A DNA stretch of 40,981 nucleotides from Thermotogae bacterium (GTDB lineage Bacteria; Thermotogota; Thermotogae; UBA12178): positions 1 through 40,981 of the forward strand of contig JAGGZV010000044.1 in assembly GCA_021161835.1 (NCBI GenBank), written 5' to 3'. Each line of letters opens with the position of its first letter. The first letter of the stretch is position 1. The notes under the pieces were generated by a model, which saw nothing but the letters and a program-made list of their open reading frames with translations, was not told the origin of the DNA and searched no databases. The position numbers and the translations under genes are program-made. Shown here piece after piece: positions 10,127 to 18,276 of the stretch.

Positions 10127-10862
10127 TTCGGTGAAGACACTGCTGGAGAAACTCGGGGAATATGGAATCACCGTATCGAATCCTGAAGGTATTGAGTTGT
10201 TGAGAACTGCCCTTGTACACACTTCTTATGCAAACGAGTTGAGGCAGAGCGGGAAAAATGTGGAATCCAATGAAAGACTAGAATTCCTTGGTGACGCGGT
10301 GTTGAATCTGGTCATATCGGAGTATCTTTTCAAAAACTGCAACCTGGCTGAGGGAGAAATGGCAGCTGTGAAGGGAGTTGTGGTCAGTGGTAACACTCTT
10401 GCTGAGGTGGCTTCCAGGATAAATCTGGGTATGCTCATGTATCTGGGTAAAGGTGAGGAGAAGAGCGGAGGACGATCGAGGAAATCCATTCTGGCGGATG
10501 CTTTGGAATCGGTTATAGCAGCTGTGTATCTTTCCACGGATTTTGAGAGCACCAAAAGATTCATCTGGAAGCTGTTCGAAGATGCCCTCGAAAATGCCTT
10601 ACGTGAATCACCTGTGCACGATTACAAAACAGCTCTTCAAGAATTAACGCAGAGCAGATGGAAGGTATTGCCAGTTTACAAGGTTGTGTCGGTGGAAGGC
10701 CCTCCGCATGCGAGGATCTTTGAGGTGGTGGTGGAAGTGAACGGTGATAGAATAGCAAGAGCCAGGGGACGATCGAAAAAAGAGGCAGAACGCAGGGCTG
10801 CTGAAATAGCTTACAAAATCCTTGTGAAGGAGGAGAGAGAAAATGCAGATAACACTCGATGA
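10116..10862 (+). CDS. rnc: Ribonuclease III
   Basis: This is a double-strand RNA endonuclease of 248 residues for rRNA precursor processing and mRNA turnover. The signature NERLEFLGDAVLNLV is present near residue 50. The second acidic cluster LADALESVIAAVY near 127 supplies the metal ligands. A double-stranded RNA-binding domain fills the C-terminus (DYKTALQELTQSRW through RSKKEAERRAAEIA). The start is ATG 10116 with GGAGG (10106-10110) five bases upstream, so the longer TTG start at 10104 is unlikely. It overlaps the glycosyltransferase end by 11 bases and the next gene by 20. Confidence 0.97.
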   Translation: MVDDSVKTLLEKLGEYGITVSNPEGIELLRTALVHTSYANELRQSGKNVESNERLEFLGDAVLNLVISEYLFKNCNLAEGEMAAVKGVVVSGNTLAEVASRINLGMLMYLGKGEEKSGGRSRKSILADALESVIAAVYLSTDFESTKRFIWKLFEDALENALRESPVHDYKTALQELTQSRWKVLPVYKVVSVEGPPHARIFEVVVEVNGDRIARARGRSKKEAERRAAEIAYKILVKEERENADNTR

Positions 10863-11265
10863 ATTGCTCAATCTGATAATGGCGCGTTTGGACGCTATGG
10901 AAATGGCCGTTGAAGATTTGAAGGTGCGTGTGAACATACTGATGAGGGTGGTCTACAACACGGAGAAGTTGACGGATGAAGACTGGAAAAAAGCTGTGGA
11001 GGACGAACTGGCGATCATGAAGAAAGCGGGTATGCTGGAAACCTTTGGTGAAGAAGAGGTACATAGACTAACCGAAAGCATGTTGAAATGGTTGAAAGGT
11101 GATGTGGAAGAAATAAAGAAAGCTATAGAAAGCTACAGGAAGAGAATCGAAGAGATCGCGAAGAAATCCACGCAGGGTAAGAGCATAGACATAGCTTCTC
11201 CTGATCTTCTTCACAGACTCGATGCTCTGAAAAACAGGGGAGGCAAAGGTTTGAAGGGAATATAA
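10843..11265 (+). CDS. Hypothetical helical/coiled-coil protein
   Basis: I do not recognise this 140-residue protein. It is almost entirely predicted helix, rich in Lys, Glu, Met and Leu with heptad-like spacing (residues about 5-40 and 70-110). It has no signal peptide and no cysteine, and a short basic glycine-rich end (KNRGGKGLKGI). ATG 10843 lies 20 bases inside rnc after AAGGAGGAG, a very strong ribosome site, so it is translated and probably coupled to RNase III. A role with RNase III is only suggested by this overlap. Confidence 0.8.
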   Translation: MQITLDELLNLIMARLDAMEMAVEDLKVRVNILMRVVYNTEKLTDEDWKKAVEDELAIMKKAGMLETFGEEEVHRLTESMLKWLKGDVEEIKKAIESYRKRIEEIAKKSTQGKSIDIASPDLLHRLDALKNRGGKGLKGI

Positions 11266-11290
11266 ACCTCTTCCAAGAAGGGGTGAACCG

Positions 11291-12577
11291 ATGCGTCGCT
11301 TCACGTTCGACCGCAGGTACGCCGTGGAAAGCCTGAAGGCGTACCTCTTTTTGCTCCCTTCCCTTGTGGTATTGTCCATATTCGTTTTCTGGCCCATAGG
11401 TTTCTCGCTGGTGCTGAGCTTCTTCAAATGGGATTTCAAGCATCAGAAAAATCCCGTTTTCATAGGCTGGGAGAATTACGCGAAACTTTTCAGGTTAGAA
11501 GGAATGCCGTTCAATTTCCTGGATTCGCTGTTGCTATCGTTGAGTTTTCTCGCGCTTGGTTTACTGATTCTCTTTTCTGTGCGCCTCTATTTTGAAAGGA
11601 GGAAATATTGGATTCTCGCGGTGTCTCTGATGGTTTTCGTTTCAACTCGTTTTTACCTGAATAGAATGAGTATCATTCTGCTCCTTCTGTTTCTTTCATC
11701 ACTGAGTTTTTTTATTTTGTTTCTAGTTCGTCGATATCCCGATAACTGGAGAAATATGATGAACTCCACATTCTCCACTCTGTTCTTCATTGTGTTCGTC
11801 TACATGCTGTTACGGTGGTATGCAGGTGGTACCCACGATGTGCTGGGTTACCTACTGGTGGCAAAAGAAAAATCTGATTTTATAAAGGCTATATACAACA
11901 CGCTGTACTATGTTGTCCTTTCAACACCGACCATGATATTCCTGGCACTCGGAATAGCCCTGCTTCTCAATAAACCGCTCATCTTTCGTGCTTTTTTCAG
12001 AACGTCCTATTTCGTGCCTTTCGTAACATCGGTGGTTGCAATATCGCTGGTATGGAAATGGATCTTCAACGATGATTTCGGGTTGCTGAATTACTTTCTT
12101 TCCTGGTTCAACATTGATAAAATAGCCTGGCTCAAGGATGAGAAGTGGACCATTCCCACCATAGCCATAGTTTCAATCTGGAAAACCGTTGGCTACGATG
12201 CCATGATCTTCCTGGCAGGGTTACAAAACATCGACAGGTTCTACTATGAAGCTGCAGAAGTCGATGGTGCAAACGCGTGGCAGAAATTCGTGTACATAAC
12301 CTGGCCCTTACTCTCACCCACAACCTTCTTCATATTGATAGTTTCCATGATAGCCGCTTTCAAGGTTTTCACAGAAGTTTACGTGCTGTATGAAGGATTG
12401 CCAGGTCCCTACAACAACAGCGGTTTAACCATCGTGTATTTCATATTTGATACGTTTTATCAGCAGCAACGTATGGGATACGCGTGTGCTGCCGCATATG
12501 TTCTTTTCTCAATCATCCTGGTTTTGACACTGATTCAGTTTGGCATAGGTCGCAAAAAAGTGCAATACGAGGGGTGA
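11291..12577 (+). CDS. MalF-type ABC sugar permease with extra membrane helices
   Basis: This is a binding-protein-dependent transport permease of 428 residues. The N-terminal helix (LFLLPSLVVLSIFVFWPIG) and the block GWENYAKLF near residue 59 match ordinary MalF/UgpA-type permeases. The core resumes at IYNTLYYVV near 200 and includes the EAA loop YYEAAEVDGANAW near 318 that docks on the ATPase. Between about 73 and 190 lie several additional hydrophobic segments not found in usual 290-310 residue permeases. It pairs with the enlarged permease just downstream. No binding protein or ATPase gene is adjacent. The start is ATG 11291 after GAAGGGGTG. Confidence 0.9.
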   Translation: MRRFTFDRRYAVESLKAYLFLLPSLVVLSIFVFWPIGFSLVLSFFKWDFKHQKNPVFIGWENYAKLFRLEGMPFNFLDSLLLSLSFLALGLLILFSVRLYFERRKYWILAVSLMVFVSTRFYLNRMSIILLLLFLSSLSFFILFLVRRYPDNWRNMMNSTFSTLFFIVFVYMLLRWYAGGTHDVLGYLLVAKEKSDFIKAIYNTLYYVVLSTPTMIFLALGIALLLNKPLIFRAFFRTSYFVPFVTSVVAISLVWKWIFNDDFGLLNYFLSWFNIDKIAWLKDEKWTIPTIAIVSIWKTVGYDAMIFLAGLQNIDRFYYEAAEVDGANAWQKFVYITWPLLSPTTFFILIVSMIAAFKVFTEVYVLYEGLPGPYNNSGLTIVYFIFDTFYQQQRMGYACAAAYVLFSIILVLTLIQFGIGRKKVQYEG

Positions 12578-12581
12578 AAAG

Positions 12582-14897
12582 GTGAAAGTCCTTGCGCAGG
12601 TGGTGGTGTACCTTTTAGTTGTTGCGGGGGCGGTACTGATGTTGATGCCGTTCGCCTGGATGTTGATGACATCTTTCAAGCTCCCCCATGAGGTGGAGAC
12701 ATGGCCTCCCACATGGAGTACGAAAAACGTGTTGAGAGAGCGGACAATAAAGGTTGTACCGAACTTTGGGGGAGTGGCTGGAATCGATTTTTCCGCTTTG
12801 AGTCTGGAGGAATTCATGAATCTCAGTACCCTGATGCTCACCAAGCCTCACGAAAATGTTGTTCTTTTGAAAATAGACGATGATGCACCCGTGAGGGGCA
12901 GGTTCATCATTCGTATGAAACCATATGATTATCCGGGGAGCGATTTGCCGAATTTGGATACTTTGAGAAGTCAGATAAACGAATACGAGAACAATCTGCC
13001 TTCTGAAGTGAAGAAAGAGTATGCGATGTTGATGAGTGGTGTAACGAACATCGAGGTATTCTTCGAAAGGTTCCTGAATCTGTTTCTTACGTCCAAGAAT
13101 CCCATAATGGGGCGCGAATATCTCCCGGTGAAGCTGGAACAGGACGTGACAAAGATCCTGAATCTTTTGAAGCGTTATGAAGCGAAACTCCTGCATCATC
13201 CAAAATTGAGAATTACATCTGGTGATTCGACTCAGACAAAGTGGGAGAAGGGGGAAGTGGGAAGGATACTCCGCGACACTCTTGAAAACTTTAAATCGAG
13301 TCTGTCGTCCTTCAAATTCGAGTTGACCGATTACAGGAAGGGATTGGAACGGGTCCTAACCCAGCTGGAAGTGGATCGTTTACTCACGAAGCTGGAAAGG
13401 TTAATATCTACCGATTTGCATGGACGCATAATTGAAACGCTGGGGAATGTACCACTCTTTGCGAAAAGTGTGGTTTCGTTCTACCATCGCAGGTTCGTGC
13501 AACCTCTGGAGAACTGGCGAAACGTGATAAAGCTCTTCAAGATAGTGTGGGGAGCGTACAGATCTGTACAGGTTGAAGCACCAGGTGATGGAATGATAAT
13601 CGCGCGTATAAAGACGGATGAAGAGAAAAAAGATGAGCTTTTGAGAAGAATCGGGGAGTCTGACATGGACGAGGCAACCAGAGGGCTATTACTCGACCTG
13701 GTCAGAAAAAAGGATGTGGAGAATGTTCGTGACGAATTCATGGCGGTCATGAGTGATGAGTTGTTGCGTCTGATGAAACGACACGGGTTCGAGGGAGAAA
13801 AACAGGTATTTCTGATGATTCTCAATGGCCTTGCCGGTACTCTGAGTGAAAGATGTGAATCCGGCATTCTGGAGGATGCCCTTGGATCCTCGAAAACGAT
13901 GGAAGAATTCATCGAAAGAATGAAAGCACTTGGGGACTTCATGATTTTGAGAAAACTCGAGAAGTATTCCCATCTGACCCATGATGATGATCTGCTTTTG
14001 AATGCCCTCAGGCTAAAACACGAGCAGATGAAAAAAATGGAAGTTTTCAACATTTTGCTCAGTGATGTTATCAACTCGCTGGTGCTGGAAAAGGCACCAC
14101 CTGGTGTGGAAAAAGTTCGTTATGTTGGAAGGGAAACTTTGGAGGTCGTCACATCGTTTCACAGTGTCTGGATGTACGATACGCATTTTGAGGTGAAGGT
14201 GAATTTTACGTGGTTGGAGGTGTTCAAGAATTTCTTTCAGAACTATGTGGATGCCTGGCATGCCGCTCCTTTCGCTCGTTACTACATCAACACCGTTTTC
14301 GTTGCCACGACTACAACGGTGCTGGAAGTCATCGTGGCCGCGATGGCCGCTTTTGCCTTTGCCAAGCTTTCGTTCTTTGGACGTGATGTGCTGTTCACTG
14401 TGTATCTAGCTACCATGATGGTACCCGGTGAGGTTCTGATGGTACCCAATTACATAACGTTAACCAAATTCGGCTGGATAGACACTTATTATGCTCTCAT
14501 AGTACCGTGGATAGTTCAGGTCTTCGCCATATTCCTGATGCGGCAACATTTCAAAACCCTACCCGACGAGCTTTTCGATGCGGCAAAGATTGACGGTTGT
14601 TCCAAATGGCGGTTTCTCTGGACTGTCGTGGTTCCTCTTTCCAAGCCCGTTGTGATAACAGCAGCTTTGTTGAAATTTGTGGGAAGCTGGAACGCTTTTC
14701 TCTGGGTTCTCATAGTTACAAAGAGTCCAGAAGTCAGAACCCTTCCGGTAGGGTTACAGACGTTCAGCAGTGAGGTGGGAACGTTGTATAATCAATTAAT
14801 GGCTGCCTCTACCTTCTCAATGTTGCCGGTCATAGTGCTGTTCCTGTTCACGCAAAAGTACTTCATACGAGGCATAGCCAGAACAGGGTTGAAATAG
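12582..14897 (+). CDS. MalG-type ABC permease with about 500-residue insertion
   Basis: The 771-residue protein is a MalG/UgpE-type permease interrupted by a very long soluble region. The first helix (residues about 3-25) and LMTSFKLPHE followed by WPPTW are normal. The core resumes near residue 560 with ARYYINTVFVATTTT. The EAA loop is LPDELFDAAKIDGCSKW near 660, and five helices follow to the end. Residues about 50-555 are charged, largely helical and should lie outside the membrane. Ordinary relatives have about 280 residues. I recall enlarged MalG proteins in Thermotoga maltose loci, which may be relatives. The start is GTG 12582 after GAGGGGTGA, four bases past the previous stop. Confidence 0.9.
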   Translation: MKVLAQVVVYLLVVAGAVLMLMPFAWMLMTSFKLPHEVETWPPTWSTKNVLRERTIKVVPNFGGVAGIDFSALSLEEFMNLSTLMLTKPHENVVLLKIDDDAPVRGRFIIRMKPYDYPGSDLPNLDTLRSQINEYENNLPSEVKKEYAMLMSGVTNIEVFFERFLNLFLTSKNPIMGREYLPVKLEQDVTKILNLLKRYEAKLLHHPKLRITSGDSTQTKWEKGEVGRILRDTLENFKSSLSSFKFELTDYRKGLERVLTQLEVDRLLTKLERLISTDLHGRIIETLGNVPLFAKSVVSFYHRRFVQPLENWRNVIKLFKIVWGAYRSVQVEAPGDGMIIARIKTDEEKKDELLRRIGESDMDEATRGLLLDLVRKKDVENVRDEFMAVMSDELLRLMKRHGFEGEKQVFLMILNGLAGTLSERCESGILEDALGSSKTMEEFIERMKALGDFMILRKLEKYSHLTHDDDLLLNALRLKHEQMKKMEVFNILLSDVINSLVLEKAPPGVEKVRYVGRETLEVVTSFHSVWMYDTHFEVKVNFTWLEVFKNFFQNYVDAWHAAPFARYYINTVFVATTTTVLEVIVAAMAAFAFAKLSFFGRDVLFTVYLATMMVPGEVLMVPNYITLTKFGWIDTYYALIVPWIVQVFAIFLMRQHFKTLPDELFDAAKIDGCSKWRFLWTVVVPLSKPVVITAALLKFVGSWNAFLWVLIVTKSPEVRTLPVGLQTFSSEVGTLYNQLMAASTFSMLPVIVLFLFTQKYFIRGIARTGLK

Positions 14898-14908
14898 GAG
14901 GGGGCAAT

Positions 14909-15640
14909 ATGAAGAGGATTATTCGTGGTTGCATCGTGCTGGTATCGGTATTACTGTTGTTTGGTTGTAATGGTGTTCTACCTTCCAGGGTATCGGTGGA
15001 GTTCTGGATGAGAACGTACAGTGTTCCACGTGATGTGTATAACGTTGATGTTAGAATCAAAAGCATATTCATATCGGGGTATTCAACGCCTGTGATCGTT
15101 GACAGAAAAATAGATATTATGAACGCGGAAGATGCTTTAAAGGTTGTGGAATTACCTCCCATTACGCTTGGAGCGACTGTGATTGTGGAAACCAGCGGTA
15201 CGGTGACGGTGGTTGGGACATCCACGAGAGAGCTGGTCGTTCCCAAGAAGATCGAAGGATGGATCCACAGGTTGTCGTTGGGCCAGCTCAGCCCGCTGGA
15301 AGGTTATGAGGTGCGCGATGATATCAGGATGCAATTCTACTGGGATCTTGCGAATCTACTTCGTGGTTCATCTTCCACGATGTTCTGCGTGGTGGGTGAT
15401 GCCACGGAAGTGAGTGATGCTTTACTGCCTGAAAGCGTGACTCCTTCCACTACTGTAACGGTGACGGTGAACAATTTCGTTGTGAAATGGCCCGCTACTT
15501 CCACATGGTGGGAACAAAAAGTTTATTCGGAGGATGGGAGATTCACCGTTTACCTTCCCTATCCGATGGACGATAAAAGCTATGTGGCGGAAGTGAGCTG
15601 GGATGATACAAGCACGAGTATCACGGTTGGTCCCAGGTGA
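14909..15640 (+). CDS. Putative lipoprotein, unknown function
   Basis: The 243-residue protein begins with a basic residue cluster, a hydrophobic stretch and the lipobox LLLFGC, with the acylated cysteine at residue 20. It should be anchored on the outer face of the cytoplasmic membrane. The mature part is rich in beta-prone Thr, Val and Ser and has no recognised domain. It does not look like a sugar-binding protein, being too short and of the wrong pattern. A clear AGGAGGGGG ribosome site precedes ATG 14909. The location just after the two enlarged permeases suggests it may work with their extracellular parts, which is inference. Confidence 0.8.
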   Translation: MKRIIRGCIVLVSVLLLFGCNGVLPSRVSVEFWMRTYSVPRDVYNVDVRIKSIFISGYSTPVIVDRKIDIMNAEDALKVVELPPITLGATVIVETSGTVTVVGTSTRELVVPKKIEGWIHRLSLGQLSPLEGYEVRDDIRMQFYWDLANLLRGSSSTMFCVVGDATEVSDALLPESVTPSTTVTVTVNNFVVKWPATSTWWEQKVYSEDGRFTVYLPYPMDDKSYVAEVSWDDTSTSITVGPR

Positions 15641-15655
15641 TTGTAGGAGATGATA

Positions 15656-15889
15656 ATGGTAGTGCGTAAAAAGAAAAAATCATTGATTTCGGGGTTACTC
15701 ATAATTCTGATAGTCCTTTTCATGGTGAGCCTCAATCTTGTGGCCCTTTATCGTTATGTGGATGCACGAAGGGAATATAACAATGCTCTTTCCAGATATG
15801 AAACGGCGAAAAAGAAGCTGGAAATATTACGAAAAGATATAGAGGTTCTTGAAGAATATCTAAAACAGCAGGAGGAAGAGACGTTCTAA
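15656..15889 (+). CDS. Small membrane coiled-coil protein, FtsL/DivIC-like
   Basis: The 77-residue protein has a short basic N-terminus (RKKKK), one membrane helix (about residues 11-33) and then a coiled coil (about 37-75, with LSRYETAKKKLEILRKDIEVLEEYL). This is the topology and size of FtsL/FtsB/DivIC, bitopic cell-division proteins. Sequence evidence beyond topology is lacking, so the assignment is tentative. ATG 15656 is preferred over ATG 15650 because AGGAG at 15645-15649 is six bases from the former and adjacent to the latter. The next gene begins one base after its stop. Confidence 0.75.
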   Translation: MVVRKKKKSLISGLLIILIVLFMVSLNLVALYRYVDARREYNNALSRYETAKKKLEILRKDIEVLEEYLKQQEEETF

Positions 15890-15890
15890 G

Positions 15891-16664
15891 ATGTTCGTTG
15901 TGACTACATCACACAAGCCGACCAGACAGCTCACGTTTGAGGCCAGGAAGTTGGCGGATACTTACAATCTCCCCTTCGTCTCCAGAAGGCGATTAGGTGA
16001 TTTCAAACGTTCCCATCGCGTAGAAGGCGTTTACGTACTCGAAAAGAACGGAAGATTGGTCCTGCATGTGAGAGGCGAAAGACTTTTCTTCCATCCATCT
16101 GCTGCCAAGATAAGGTATCTGAACATAAAGAAAGGGCTGGTGGATTATCTGATAAAAGCGCTGGAACCCGAAGGTAATGAGATCGTCTTCGATGCAACTT
16201 TTGGATTGGGTAGCGAAGCTCTGTTGATGGCCGCATTTCTCAAGGAAGGAAAGGTTATAGGAACGGAGGCTTCAGTACATATTTACAGGATAGTGAGTTA
16301 TGGCTTGAAACATTACAGGGATGAGGAAGAGTGGGTGAACGAAGCCATGAAAAGGGTAGAAGTGATACATGCCGATTTTCGAGAGTATTTGAGCAAGGTA
16401 CCTGACGGCTTCTTCGATGTGGTTTACTGCGATCCCATGTTCAAAAATCCTCGTTTTGAGTCTTCTTCCATGAATCCCTTGAGACCCGTTGCCGTTTACG
16501 ATTCTGTGGATACTGATGATCTGGAGGAATTCTTACGTGTAGCGAGAAAAAAGGTTATAATAAAGAGTCATATGGAAGACGATTTACTGGATCGATTGGG
16601 TATAAGAAAAGTCATGGGTAGTTCGCGGAGTGGGGTGATATACGGGGTGGTCCGAAAGGAATGA
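15891..16664 (+). CDS. RsmJ-like SAM-dependent methyltransferase
   Basis: The 257-residue class I methyltransferase shows DATFGLGSEALLMA (motif I, about residue 100), an acidic ligand in VIGTEAS, and the catalytic-type motif YCDPMFKNP (about 181). DATxGLG plus DPMF is characteristic of the RsmJ/YpiP family, whose Escherichia coli member methylates a guanosine in 16S rRNA. An N-terminal extension of about 70 residues precedes the Rossmann part. It overlaps miaA by four bases (ATGA), which fits an RNA-modification cluster. The actual RNA target is not known. Confidence 0.8.
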   Translation: MFVVTTSHKPTRQLTFEARKLADTYNLPFVSRRRLGDFKRSHRVEGVYVLEKNGRLVLHVRGERLFFHPSAAKIRYLNIKKGLVDYLIKALEPEGNEIVFDATFGLGSEALLMAAFLKEGKVIGTEASVHIYRIVSYGLKHYRDEEEWVNEAMKRVEVIHADFREYLSKVPDGFFDVVYCDPMFKNPRFESSSMNPLRPVAVYDSVDTDDLEEFLRVARKKVIIKSHMEDDLLDRLGIRKVMGSSRSGVIYGVVRKE

Positions 16665-17578
16665 AGATACCCATAATAGCAGGTGCAACCGCTATTGGAA
16701 AAACGGAGATATGCGTTCAACTTGCCAAAAAGCTGAATGCCGAAATAATTTCCGTGGATTCCCGTCAGATATATCGTTATATGGATATAGGTACGGCTAA
16801 ACCATCCCCGGAAGAGAGAAGAGAGGTACCACATCATCTCATAGACATCCTGGATCCGGATGAGGATTACAATGCCTACAGGTATCGTATGGATGCTTTG
16901 AAAAAGGTGGACGAGATTTTACGTAGAAGTAAATTCCCTTTATTGGTTGGAGGTACAGGATTGTATGTGGATGTTATAATGAGAGGAATATTCGAAGGCG
17001 CCCCTAAAAGCGATAGAATACGCTCGAAACTGCGAAAGTTCGAAGAACGATCCCCGGGGAGTTTACGCAGAATGCTTGAAGAAGTGGATCCAGAGTCTGC
17101 GGAAAAAATACATCCCAACGACATGAAGCGTACCATCAGAGCCCTGGAAGTTTACTTTACCACCGGTCGAAAAATTTCGGAGTTGAAAAAACTCATTGAA
17201 GGTGATGAAAGATTTTATTTGATAATATTTGAAAGAGATCGGCATGAACTTTATGATAGAATAAACCAAAGAACGGAATTAATGATAAAAAAAGGCTTCA
17301 TAGATGAAGTTAGGAGTTTGTTAGGTATGGGATACCATAAAGAGTTAAATTCTTTGAAAACCATAGGATACAGAGAATGTGTGGAATATCTGGAGGGTAA
17401 GATAACAATGGACGAGATGATACACCTTATAAAGCGCAACACCAGACATTTCGCACGACGGCAGATCATATGGTTCAGAAGATACAATGATGCAATACGC
17501 CTGAATCTAACGGGCAAAAAGATCTCAGAGATTGTAACCGAGCTTGCGGCAATAATAAACTCTAGGATGGGGGGATGA
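16661..17578 (+). CDS. miaA: tRNA dimethylallyltransferase
   Basis: The enzyme transfers a dimethylallyl group to adenosine 37 of tRNAs reading UNN codons. The 305-residue product has the P-loop GATAIGKTE (residues 8-16), the block SVDSRQIYRYMDIGTAKP (about 32-49), and HHLID and VGGTGLY (about 92-98). All are standard MiaA landmarks. The C-terminal helix region RRQIIWFRR is also conserved. The gene starts within the methyltransferase stop and is followed without a gap by hfq, an arrangement found in many bacteria. No abnormality was seen. Confidence 0.96.
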   Translation: MKIPIIAGATAIGKTEICVQLAKKLNAEIISVDSRQIYRYMDIGTAKPSPEERREVPHHLIDILDPDEDYNAYRYRMDALKKVDEILRRSKFPLLVGGTGLYVDVIMRGIFEGAPKSDRIRSKLRKFEERSPGSLRRMLEEVDPESAEKIHPNDMKRTIRALEVYFTTGRKISELKKLIEGDERFYLIIFERDRHELYDRINQRTELMIKKGFIDEVRSLLGMGYHKELNSLKTIGYRECVEYLEGKITMDEMIHLIKRNTRHFARRQIIWFRRYNDAIRLNLTGKKISEIVTELAAIINSRMGG

Positions 17579-17857
17579 ATGTATATGGCAGAGAAGTTCA
17601 ACCTCCAGGACAGGTTTCTAAACATACTCAGAATCAACAAGATCGAAGTTAAGGTCTATCTGGTGAATGGGTTCCAAACCAAAGGTATCATACGCTCCTT
17701 TGACAGCTACACGATATTACTGGAAAACGGCAGTCAGCAGAGTCTCATTTATAAACACGCTATAAGCACCATCATGCCATCGAGTTTTGTGAAACTGGTT
17801 CAACAGCAGCAACAGCAACAACAGAAAAGTGAGGAAGAGAAAGCAGGGGAGGAATAA
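17579..17857 (+). CDS. hfq: RNA chaperone Hfq with polyglutamine tail
   Basis: The 92-residue Sm-like protein forms a hexameric ring that joins small RNAs to mRNAs. Sm1 (LQDRFLNILRINKIEVKVYL) and Sm2 (YKHAISTI, containing the KH pair) are intact. The start MYMAEKFNLQD fits known Hfq N-termini; ATG 17579 follows GGGGGG by a short spacer, and ATG 17585 is an alternative. The C-terminal tail is unusual: eight glutamines, then an acidic run (EEEKAGEE). It lies in the miaA-hfq order common in bacteria. The first base of the gene directly follows the miaA stop. Confidence 0.95.
   Translation: MYMAEKFNLQDRFLNILRINKIEVKVYLVNGFQTKGIIRSFDSYTILLENGSQQSLIYKHAISTIMPSSFVKLVQQQQQQQQKSEEEKAGEE
17801..17824 (+). 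repeat. CAG/CAA polyglutamine tract in hfq
   Basis: Eight consecutive glutamine codons (CAA CAG CAG CAA CAG CAA CAA CAG) occupy the start of the disordered Hfq tail. The mixture of CAA and CAG makes it less slippage-prone than a pure repeat, which hints at selection for the amino acids rather than recent expansion. Confidence 0.95.
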
Positions 17858-17859
17858 GA

Positions 17860-18276
17860 TTGCGTGAGGTTGTTACGATGTCCTTCCCTGCCAGTTCGGA
17901 ATACGTCAGGGTTTCTCGAAAAGCCCTGGAAGTTTTTTTGCAGACCAAAGGACTCGATGAAGCTGATATACTGATGATAGTGTTGGGGTTGAATGAAGCC
18001 GTTGCCAACGTGATCGAGCACACCTACAAGTACGACAAATCCAGATATCTGGTTGTCACCTGGGAATGGGAGGAGAATGAGTGCGGGAGGAAAATCCACA
18101 TAATGTTGAGGGATTTCGGTCCTAAAGTGGATGAATCCAAACTCGTATCCCGGCCTCTCGATGAGCTCAGGGAAAGTGGTCTGGGATTATATCTGATGCG
18201 CAAGGCGTTCGATCGTGTTGAGTTCGATAAAAGAGTGGAAAGCGGGAATCTCCTTCATCTGGAGAAAAGATTATGA
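17860..18276 (+). CDS. RsbW/SpoIIAB-like anti-sigma factor kinase (HATPase fold)
   Basis: The 138-residue GHKL ATPase has the N box LNEAVANVIEHTY (about residue 46), the G1-like DFGP (about 87) and the G2 box SGLGLYLMRKAF (about 106). It lacks any membrane or receiver part, as in the RsbW/SpoIIAB group. Those proteins bind a sigma factor and phosphorylate an anti-sigma antagonist. No sigma factor or STAS antagonist gene is next to it, so its partner must be elsewhere. The start is TTG 17860 with GGGGAGG seven bases upstream. The end overlaps trmFO by four bases. Confidence 0.85.
   Translation: MREVVTMSFPASSEYVRVSRKALEVFLQTKGLDEADILMIVLGLNEAVANVIEHTYKYDKSRYLVVTWEWEENECGRKIHIMLRDFGPKVDESKLVSRPLDELRESGLGLYLMRKAFDRVEFDKRVESGNLLHLEKRL

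Noticed and set aside
13481-14074. 197-codon reverse-strand open frame inside the long permease
   Set aside because: It is a Ser/Phe-rich shadow of a gene whose frame, start and ends match a permease on both sides of the insertion.
12582-14897. Possibility that the 771-residue permease is two genes or a frameshifted fusion
   Set aside because: One uninterrupted frame spans the whole length with uniform codon use, and both ends belong to a single permease fold.
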